Shown piece by piece: positions 38,382 to 43,499 of a DNA stretch of 43,499 nucleotides. The stretch lies in the NCBI RefSeq assembly GCF_900102225.1, contig NZ_FNBF01000017.1, forward strand, positions 1-43,499, given 5' to 3'. The first letter of the stretch is position 1. Each line of letters begins with the position of its first letter. The position numbers and the translations under genes were made by a program. Origin of the DNA: Eubacterium pyruvativorans (lineage in GTDB: Bacteria; Bacillota; Clostridia; Peptostreptococcales; Anaerovoracaceae). A model generated the notes under the pieces. It did not search any database. It was given only the letters and a program-made list of their open reading frames with translations, and was not told the DNA's origin.

Positions 38382-38409
38382 CTATTATTTTTCTTTTTTT
38401 CAATAATAA

Positions 38410-38438
38410 TTGATTTTTAATCTACAGAAAGATATACT
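38410..38438 (+). promoter_or_regulatory. Rightward repressor promoter with overlapping operator
   Basis: TTGATT (38410-38415), a 17-base spacer and TATACT (38433-38438) form a good promoter for the repressor gene at 38488. The half-palindrome TGATT-TTT-AATCT at 38411-38423 overlaps its -35 box and matches the core of the two perfect operators, implying autoregulation. Confidence 0.6.
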
Positions 38439-38487
38439 TTAACTACACTTATATTGATATTTCATTCGATAGAAAGCAGGTTGTACT

Positions 38488-38979
38488 ATGACAGAAATTG
38501 GGGATCGTATAAGAGAGCGCCGTTTAGCTCAGCATCTTACCCAATCCGACTTAGCTGAAAGACTAGGATACAAAAGCAAAACAACCATCGCTAAAATTGA
38601 GGCCGGCGTAAATGATATACCACAAAGTAAGGTGGTTTCATTCGCAAACGCTTTGGATACAACGCCGGCGTATTTAATGGGGTGGACTGACGACCCTTAT
38701 GAAGAAGAATACGATTATGAAAATGACCCGCAGCATCGACTTGATGAATATTGCGGCGCTCAATGGGATGCTTTAGTGGAGGCAAATAACGGGGATCTTG
38801 CTGCAGCGAAAGAGGCTTATGATCATTTATGGGATGAAGACCCTCATATAGAACCACATAAGAATTTGTATGGTCTTCAAGACGTGTACCTTAACTTTGC
38901 GAAGGAAGCCCAGGCAAACGGCATCGATCCGGATGATATCCGGGACGTGATCAATATCCTGAAGAAGAACAGAAAATGA
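38488..38979 (+). CDS. ImmR-like repressor (HTH_3)
   Basis: 163 residues. Residues 5-60 are a canonical Xre/HTH_3 domain (IRERRLAQHLTQSDLAERLG, KTTIAKIEAGVNDIP), ending at AYLMGWTDD. The rest is acidic and helical and has no LexA-like self-cleavage domain, so induction presumably depends on the metalloprotease encoded next, as in ImmR/ImmA of ICEBs1 and related phages. The TGA stop overlaps the ImmA-like ATG. Confidence 0.88.
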   Translation: MTEIGDRIRERRLAQHLTQSDLAERLGYKSKTTIAKIEAGVNDIPQSKVVSFANALDTTPAYLMGWTDDPYEEEYDYENDPQHRLDEYCGAQWDALVEANNGDLAAAKEAYDHLWDEDPHIEPHKNLYGLQDVYLNFAKEAQANGIDPDDIRDVINILKKNRK

Positions 38980-39626
38980 CGACGAAGAAAGAATTATACG
39001 ATGACATTGACCGCTTCCGGCGGGAACACGATATTACAGGCCATGATATTCTCACACATCCGATCTGTTTCGCCCAGTCTCTGGGCTATCTTGTGGAATA
39101 CTCCCCTTTCCGGACCCCTGGGCTCCGGGGCATGGCAGCCCCACTGGAAGGCTGGGCCGGCGCTATCATCCTGAACAGCCGAAGAGGTGAAACAGAGAAC
39201 GGCTTCGTCGCAATTCATGAAATGACACACTGCATCCGACATATCGGAAAACACCACACTGCTCTTTCCTGTTACGATGATCCGAGCCAGTGCCAGAACG
39301 CCTTCTACGAGTGGGAGGCGAACGAATCGGCGGCAGAGCTGCTAATGCCTTACCGGATTTTCATCCCGGACTATGTGTCTGCCTTCCAGCGCTGCCAGGG
39401 GTGCGAAGACCTTGTCCTCCACACCCTGGCAAAGAGATATGCTGCCACGACGACACAGATCAGCTTCCGGGTCCACAGCCTGAAGTTTGAGATCGCAATG
39501 TACTGTTCCACTGGCCAGATCAGCAGCAAGTACCTCCAGTCACGGACGGCACTGCAGAGACGCGGGATCGACATGGACCGGGTGCAGATGTCTGACCTGA
39601 TCGCACTGGTCAGCACTGATAGATAG
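38976..39626 (+). CDS. immA: ImmA/IrrE-type metalloprotease
   Basis: 216 residues. The zinc motif HEMTH (H81, E82, H85) with the downstream glutamate region YEWEANESAAELLMP is the ImmA/IrrE pattern. These proteases cleave the cognate repressor after DNA damage and derepress the element. Start codon overlaps the repressor stop (ATGA), so the two are made together. The GC-rich coding sequence contrasts with the AT-rich repressor 5' part. Confidence 0.9.
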   Translation: MTTKKELYDDIDRFRREHDITGHDILTHPICFAQSLGYLVEYSPFRTPGLRGMAAPLEGWAGAIILNSRRGETENGFVAIHEMTHCIRHIGKHHTALSCYDDPSQCQNAFYEWEANESAAELLMPYRIFIPDYVSAFQRCQGCEDLVLHTLAKRYAATTTQISFRVHSLKFEIAMYCSTGQISSKYLQSRTALQRRGIDMDRVQMSDLIALVSTDR

Positions 39627-39712
39627 AGAATCGCACGATATGAACTGGATTCATTAAATGACATTTATCAATTTCGTGACCAACTAATAAAAGCTGTACA
39701 TAATTATTTGTA

Positions 39713-39781
39713 ATCGCCGACTATCTGGACGTTGACGAGCAGTTCCTCCGGGATGCGCTGCAGGCGTACGGGCTGATGTGA
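39713..39781 (+). pseudogene. Short gene remnant, perhaps the 3' end of a second ImmA-like gene
   Basis: An open stretch without a start encodes IADYLDVDEQFLRDALQAYG then LM and a stop. The wording resembles C-termini of ImmA/IrrE proteins and its base composition is GC-rich like coding DNA, while the flanks are AT-rich. It may record a deletion or recombination event behind the immunity genes. The remainder of 39627-39970 shows only AT-rich sequence with a possible hairpin near 39858-39876 (TTGCAAC/GTCGCAA). Confidence 0.4.
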
Positions 39782-39981
39782 TGGTGGCTTTATCCTGTTG
39801 AAAATCCATTTATTCGAGAAGAAAAATCAACTAACTTGCAACCTTATAGAAATTTAGTTGCAACCTGGTCGCAAGTTTTTGAAACTTAATTAATTCGAAC
39901 AGAAAGCATTTCTCAGAATAACTTATAGTTCATATTTCTTAACGGATAGAAAAATATAATATAATAAAAATATTCCTAGGG

Positions 39982-40100
39982 TTTACAATCTGCCCTATTT
40001 AGGGTAAATTAAAGATACCGCTAGTGCGGTTAAATTGAAAGCGTATCCCAAGGAGTACTCCCCCCACCATAAGGGGTGTGACGAAACTTGGGATATTTTT
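39982..40100 (+). ncRNA. Structured leader RNA upstream of NYN gene
   Basis: Three successive foldable elements lie in ~115 bases. First, TTTAC/GTAAA enclosing CCTA-TT-TAGG (39982-40008). Second, ACCGC-TAGT-GCGGT (40017-40030). Third, a long hairpin with arms TATCCCAAG (40044-40052) and CTTGGGATA (40087-40095) followed by a T-run, a terminator structure. Upstream at 39955-39965 are overlapping TATAAT boxes. The whole precedes the NYN start codon by only 15 bases. A stand-alone antitoxin-like RNA, an attenuator or a riboregulator are all possible. Confidence 0.5.
40044..40100 (+). terminator. Terminator/attenuator directly before NYN gene
   Basis: Nine-base-pair stem TATCCCAAG / CTTGGGATA with a 34-base loop that itself can pair (CACC/GGTG), followed by a run of six T (40096-40101 region). 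The NYN ribosome site TATGGAGG starts right after it. Placement between promoter and gene means that the gene is expressed only by read-through or by refolding. Confidence 0.6.
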
Positions 40101-40114
40101 TATGGAGGAAACAT

Positions 40115-40786
40115 ATGCTAAGAACAGCAATCCTTGTTGACGGGGCCTTTTACAGAAAAAGGGCATTCCACTTTTATGGAGATGTCTCACCGGACAAAAG
40201 AGCCAAAGAACTCTCAGATTATTGTCGCAGACACATCGTGGAAGAACGAAAATACAATTCATATCTCTATCGTGTTTTCTACTATGACTGCCCGCCGTCC
40301 ACAAAACGGGTATTCCATCCACTCTTAAAACGCACCGTTAATTTGAAGAATACACCTGATTATACTTGGGCGTTGAAATTCTTCGAAGAACTGAAACACC
40401 AGCGCAAATTCGCACTTCGATTAGGGAGACTTGCGGAAGAACAGGCCGTTTACAACCTAAAACCTGACTCCACGAAAAAACTCCTTGATGGCCGGATTTC
40501 GGTTAATGAATTAACTGAAAATGACTTCTTTCTTTCGATACGTCAAAAGGGCGTCGATATGAGAATCGCCTGCGATATTTCCTCTCTCGCATTCAAGAAG
40601 CAGGTCGACCGGATCATCCTTATATCTGGAGATAGTGATTTCGTTCCAGCTGCTAAACAGGCAAGAAGAGAGGGTGTCGATTTCATTCTTGACCCGATGC
40701 GAATGGCAATCAAAGACGATTTATTCGAACATATCGATGGTGTGCGAACGAAGGTTCCAAAACAACTAACAACACAATCTGATTGA
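40115..40786 (+). CDS. NYN-domain (LabA/DUF88-like) RNase-fold protein
   Basis: 223 residues from ATG 40115, with ATGGAGG in front. The PIN-like NYN fold is marked by ILVDGAFY (D9), KGVDMRIACD (D148, D155) and LISGDSDFVP (D173, D175), the acidic residues that bind metal in this RNase superfamily. The middle (residues ~60-140) is an alpha-helical insertion. No membrane segments. It stands alone between the immunity genes and the integrase, preceded by a structured RNA and terminator, and is probably expressed in the lysogen. Its closeness to type III toxin-antitoxin layout suggests an RNA-inhibited RNase or defence effector; this is inference. Confidence 0.82.
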   Translation: MLRTAILVDGAFYRKRAFHFYGDVSPDKRAKELSDYCRRHIVEERKYNSYLYRVFYYDCPPSTKRVFHPLLKRTVNLKNTPDYTWALKFFEELKHQRKFALRLGRLAEEQAVYNLKPDSTKKLLDGRISVNELTENDFFLSIRQKGVDMRIACDISSLAFKKQVDRIILISGDSDFVPAAKQARREGVDFILDPMRMAIKDDLFEHIDGVRTKVPKQLTTQSD

Positions 40787-40787
40787 C

Positions 40788-41221
40788 ATGGTCAAAATTC
40801 TCTTTAATCATTTCGAACAGATTCGAGCAGAATATTATTCTCTGACCGAGCAATAGCATCTTGCAACCAGGCCGGGAATATAGTCTCCGACCATTTTCGT
40901 GACCTCGCGGAAATGGTCCCTATCGGGTCCGGGGCAGAACGAAGCGTGACCGAGTATCAGCTTTCCCGCTATGCCTGCTACCTGATCGTCATGAATGGCG
41001 ACCCACGGAAAGAGGTCATCGCTCTGGGACAGACCTATTTCGCAGTGAAGACCCGCCAGCAGGAACTGATCGATGACTACGATAACCTGTCGGAGAACCA
41101 GAAGCGGCTGGCGATCCGGCAGGAGATGAAGGAACATAACAAATCTCTCGCGGATGCCGCCCGCGGCGCCGGCGTGGAGACTCCGAAGGAGTATGCCGTA
41201 TTCCAATTTATTAGGATATGA
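40788..41221 (+). pseudogene. dinD-like gene, degraded
   Basis: Reading from ATG 40788 gives MVKILFNHFEQIR, like the beginning of DinD (DNA-damage-inducible protein D), but it stops after 18 residues. In another frame from about 40836 a DinD body follows: AIASCNQAGNIVSDHF, VPIGSGAERSVTEYQLSRYA, CYLIVMNGDPRKEVIALGQT and RLAIRQEMKEHNKSLADAAR, ending abruptly after KEYAVFQF. Compared with full DinD (~280 residues) the winged-helix/BRO-like start has an internal deletion with frame change and the C-terminal ~120 residues are missing. The opposite-strand reading is only its shadow. Confidence 0.75.
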
Positions 41222-41307
41222 TAATTAGATAGTCAGGGCAGTCCGCCCCTGCGGTGTACCTAGACAACTGAACAATAGAAAGCAGCCTTGTCTTATTTTC
41301 AGTGCAG

Positions 41308-41337
41308 TTGGATTTCGGTTTTCCATAGTGCTATAAT
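41308..41337 (+). promoter_or_regulatory. Promoter of the dUTPase-fold membrane protein gene
   Basis: TTGGAT (41308-41313), an 18-base spacer, TGC and a perfect TATAAT (41332-41337), an extended -10. It lies 26 bases before the ATG at 41363. This gives the gene its own lysogenic expression independent of the repressor operon. Confidence 0.65.
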
Positions 41338-41362
41338 TACATGGAGTGAAGGAGATTTACCG

Positions 41363-42157
41363 ATGTTGTACGTAGATAAGAATATCAAGGAACGCGCCAG
41401 CGAAATTTTCGTCAGCGGTTATGACCCGGAGATGACTGGCCCCGTCTCACACGATCTCACTATACAGAATATCATAGCGGGGGATGGCAAGACAGTTGAT
41501 GACTACACGCTACAGCCCGGCGAAATGGCAATGGTCAACACCAACCAGGTGATTCAGATGCCCGTAGATCTTCTCGGCCGAATCGGAGAGAAAAATTCAC
41601 GGATCCGGCAGGGCCTTCTGGTTAGTGGCCCTCATTATTTCCCAGGGCATAAGACCCGCATTATCCTGCGGGTTTTCAACTGCTCCTCGTACGCCATCGA
41701 AATCGAATCTGGCGATTCCATTGCTCAAATCTTCTTTGAAGAGCTCAAGGATCGGCCAGAAAAGGATTACAGTCAACGCGCAGATGCGTCCTTTAATAAC
41801 GAAACGAATTACTCAGGATTTGGGAAATATAAGTCCGCATACGAAAAGCGGATGAAGAAAATGAAAGATATGGAGGAGGACTTAAACGAAAAGGAAAATC
41901 GAATTTATGCTAATATCATTACTTTGATGGGCATATTCGTATCAATTTTTTCACTGATTATGGTGAACTTTTCCAGTAAACGGCTGGCGACGGGAAGCAG
42001 CCTTGTTCATCTGAACCTGTCTCTTGGCTTCGCCATAACACTGATGCTTGGTGCAATACTTCTATTCATCAATCATCGTGAAGTGAAGAGTAAAGCCGCC
42101 ATATTTATTTATATAACGTTACTGATTGCGCTACTTATTGCGCTGGTAATCGTTTGA
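41363..42157 (+). CDS. Membrane-anchored dUTPase/dCTP deaminase-fold protein, catalytically degenerate
   Basis: 264 residues from ATG 41363 after GAAGGAG. Residues 1-130 follow the dUTPase/Dcd fold: LQPGEMAMVNTNQVIQMP, GEKNSRIRQGLLVSGPHYF, GHKTRIILRVFNCSSYAIEI and ESGDSIAQIFFEEL. The position of the Dcd catalytic glutamate (VLEF in Escherichia coli Dcd) is occupied by R103 (ILRV), and the dUTPase aspartate is absent, so hydrolysis or deamination is unlikely. A charged coiled coil (~165-185) leads to three membrane helices at about 186-207, 217-238 and 245-264. A nucleotide-binding sensor coupled to a membrane effector, as in abortive infection systems, is my favoured reading. Confidence 0.8.
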   Translation: MLYVDKNIKERASEIFVSGYDPEMTGPVSHDLTIQNIIAGDGKTVDDYTLQPGEMAMVNTNQVIQMPVDLLGRIGEKNSRIRQGLLVSGPHYFPGHKTRIILRVFNCSSYAIEIESGDSIAQIFFEELKDRPEKDYSQRADASFNNETNYSGFGKYKSAYEKRMKKMKDMEEDLNEKENRIYANIITLMGIFVSIFSLIMVNFSSKRLATGSSLVHLNLSLGFAITLMLGAILLFINHREVKSKAAIFIYITLLIALLIALVIV

Positions 42158-42237
42158 TTGGAGATCCCCCTCCACTAAGCGGGGATGAAAAAAGAATCGT
42201 CCGCGGTGGACGGCGAAGAATATCCGCCAGATAAGAA

Positions 42238-42266
42238 AGGACTGCCAGAAATGGCGGTCCTTTTTC
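42238..42266 (+). terminator. Terminator before integrase
   Basis: AGGACTGCCA (42238-42247) pairs with TGGCGGTCCT (42252-42261), one G-T wobble, around a GAAA tetraloop and is followed by TTTTT. It would stop transcription from the dUTPase-fold gene before the integrase. A second short hairpin, ATCCCC/GGGGAT, lies at about 42163-42185 without a T-run. No gene is seen in 42158-42291. Confidence 0.75.
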
Positions 42267-42291
42267 TATGCAAAGTAAAGGAGGTGTTTCC

Positions 42292-43338
42292 ATGCCGAAG
42301 AAATACAAGTACAGAAAAACCTTTACCTTCGACGGCAGCCGGTACAGCGTCTATGGCGACACCGAGGCCGAAGTGATCGAGAAGGCCACACTGAAGCGCC
42401 GGGACCTGGAAGAAGGAAGAATTATTCTGAACGGAAGCACGAAGGTGTCCGATTGGACGAAGGAATGCATCGAGACTTACAAGGCGCCACATCTCAGCGA
42501 CATCGCCATGGAGAATACGTGGATCCGGGCGAAAAAGTATATCATTGAGCCGATCGGAAATATGCGAGTGCGGGATGTGAAACCGTTGCACCTTCAGAAG
42601 ATTTTGAACTCGATGGAGGGAATGAGCGCCGATTACATCGGCAAGATACGCGGTCTGATGCGGTTCGTCTTCTCACGGGCAGAAGCCAACGAACTCATCA
42701 TCAAGGATCCGTCAGAGCATCTGACAGTGCCGAAGGGCACGACCGGTCACCGCCGGGCTGTCACAGAGGAAGAACGGCACTACATCCTCGAGACCGCGGA
42801 CACGGATCCGCGCTGGGTCTACTTTTTGTTCCAGCTGCTCTGCGGCCTGCGCCCGTCCGAAGCGGCGGAGCTGAAAGGAATGGATATCCAGGGCGACCGG
42901 CTGCACGTCCGGGGCACGAAGACCGCGGCGGCGGACCGCATCGTGCCGATACCCGAATATTTGATTTCCAGAATCCCGGATGCTGGACCATTCGACTACC
43001 TTTTCACGGTTTCCGGTCACAAGCTCACCACCAGCAACCGCCGGAGATGGTGGACGGCCTTCCTCAGGCAGCTGAACATCACGGCCGGATGCAGGGTGTA
43101 CCGGAACCAGCTGATCCCGCCGTACCCGATCGCAGACGACCTGACACCCTACTGCCTGCGGCACACATACTGCTCAGACCTGTGCCGTGCCGGCGTGGAC
43201 ATCCGGACCGCCCAGAAACTGATGGGGCACGCCAACATCTCGATCACGGCGAATATTTATACACACATCGATTCTTCCCAGATCGACGATGCCGCAGAGA
43301 AGATGAAAGTATACCAGAGCAAACGGGTAGCGGAATAA
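42292..43338 (+). CDS. int: Tyrosine recombinase integrase
   Basis: 348 residues from ATG 42292 behind AAAGGAGG. N-terminal arm-binding region (MPKKYKYRKTFTFDGSRYSV), a core-binding SAM-like domain (~55-150) and the catalytic domain with R187 in CGLRPSEAAEL, R290 in YCLRHTYCSD, H313 in LMGHANISIT and nucleophile Y323 in NIYTHID. The first histidine of the HxxR box is tyrosine here (Y287), a variant common among Bacillota phage integrases. It lies next to attR and points towards it. Confidence 0.94.
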   Translation: MPKKYKYRKTFTFDGSRYSVYGDTEAEVIEKATLKRRDLEEGRIILNGSTKVSDWTKECIETYKAPHLSDIAMENTWIRAKKYIIEPIGNMRVRDVKPLHLQKILNSMEGMSADYIGKIRGLMRFVFSRAEANELIIKDPSEHLTVPKGTTGHRRAVTEEERHYILETADTDPRWVYFLFQLLCGLRPSEAAELKGMDIQGDRLHVRGTKTAAADRIVPIPEYLISRIPDAGPFDYLFTVSGHKLTTSNRRRWWTAFLRQLNITAGCRVYRNQLIPPYPIADDLTPYCLRHTYCSDLCRAGVDIRTAQKLMGHANISITANIYTHIDSSQIDDAAEKMKVYQSKRVAE

Positions 43339-43408
43339 ACCGCCTGTGCGTACCCCTGTGCTACCATCCTCTGTAACCCTTGAAATCAAGCCGTTCGGCT
43401 CGCTCCTC
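43339..43408 (+). repeat. Right-hand arm-type sites beside attR
   Basis: After the integrase stop, TGTGCGTACCCC (43345-43356) and TGTGCTACC (43357-43365) repeat the TGTGCgnACC motif of the left cluster at 150-181. In the excised circle these clusters would flank the core site from both sides, as expected for arm sites. The rest of this stretch contains no gene. Confidence 0.5.
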
Positions 43409-43499
43409 TCACGGCTGAATCTCGGGTTCGAGTCCCGGTGGCGGTACCAACGTTTGAAACCCCGCAAGGCATTGAAATTCAGTGCTTTGCGGGGTTTCT
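43409..43499 (+). repeat. attR: 91-bp direct repeat, right prophage end
   Basis: Identical to 1-91. It carries the tRNA 3' half, CCA and terminator but is preceded by phage DNA rather than a tRNA 5' half, so no functional tRNA is encoded at this end. It marks the right boundary; the integrated element is 43,408 bases plus one repeat copy. Confidence 0.95.

Noticed and set aside
40835-41206. Minus-strand frame opposite the dinD relic
   Set aside because: The plus strand gives convincing DinD similarity; the minus-strand frame is its shadow.
42163-42185. Hairpin ATCCCC/GGGGAT as a terminator of the dUTPase-fold gene
   Set aside because: No T-run follows on the plus strand; the better terminator is at 42238-42266.
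43341-43451. Apparent tRNA: ACCGCC at 43341 could pair with the acceptor strand at the right att copy
   Set aside because: The span would be 111 bases, D-arm and anticodon stem cannot be drawn, and the sequence is phage DNA joined to the tRNA 3' half.

Overview
The window is one complete integrated temperate phage (prophage) of contractile-tailed, PBSX/XkdK-T-like type, bounded by a perfect 91-bp direct repeat (1-91 and 43409-43499). The repeat is the 3' part of a tRNA gene (probably tRNA-Glu, anticodon CTC) plus that tRNA's own terminator, so these are attL and attR. Strong AGGAGG ribosome binding sites, frequent TTG/GTG starts, roughly balanced base composition and the gene families (DUF2800, DUF2815, DUF3310, YjcQ, r1t holin, XkdK-to-XkdU baseplate set) point to a Bacillota (Firmicutes) host, most likely a gut or oral Clostridia-type bacterium. 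No host gene other than the tRNA end is present.

Layout, right to left along the minus strand. A divergent control region (38303-38487) holds a leftward early promoter, a rightward repressor promoter and palindromic operators. The leftward early operon runs Cro-like regulator, BRO-N/KilAC antirepressor, small regulators, DUF2800 nuclease-like, DUF2815 SSB-like, family A DNA polymerase, VapE-type primase/helicase, an iteron-like repeat cluster, VRR-NUC nuclease, SNF2-type helicase, DUF3310 and an ArpU/sigma-like late regulator, and ends in a terminator at 26097-26123. The late operon then runs terminase, portal, MuF head protein with a toxin-like C-terminus, capsid, connector, sheath, tube, tail chaperone with a -1 frameshift, tape measure, LysM protein, M23-fused hub, baseplate, fibres, then a cysteine-rich peptide/radical SAM cassette, and finally holins and amidase next to attL.

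The plus-strand lysogeny arm (38488-43338) carries an ImmR-like repressor and ImmA-like metalloprotease, then accessory genes and the tyrosine integrase. The accessory genes are a NYN-domain RNase-like protein preceded by a structured, terminator-ended leader RNA, a broken dinD, and a dUTPase/dCTP-deaminase-fold protein that has lost its catalytic glutamate and gained three membrane helices. The two intact accessory genes appear to have their own promoters and are good candidates for lysogeny-expressed defence or superinfection-exclusion genes.

The most notable systems are: (1) a radical SAM/SPASM peptide maturase with two extremely Cys/Gly-rich candidate substrates placed between tail fibres and lysis genes, without transporter or protease; (2) the leader RNA-terminator-NYN gene arrangement, which copies the layout of type III toxin-antitoxin loci but with an unrelated protein; (3) the membrane-anchored nucleotide-sensor-like protein; (4) a MuF-toxin with an adjacent acidic candidate immunity gene. 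Functions of these four are inferred from sequence and context, not demonstrated.
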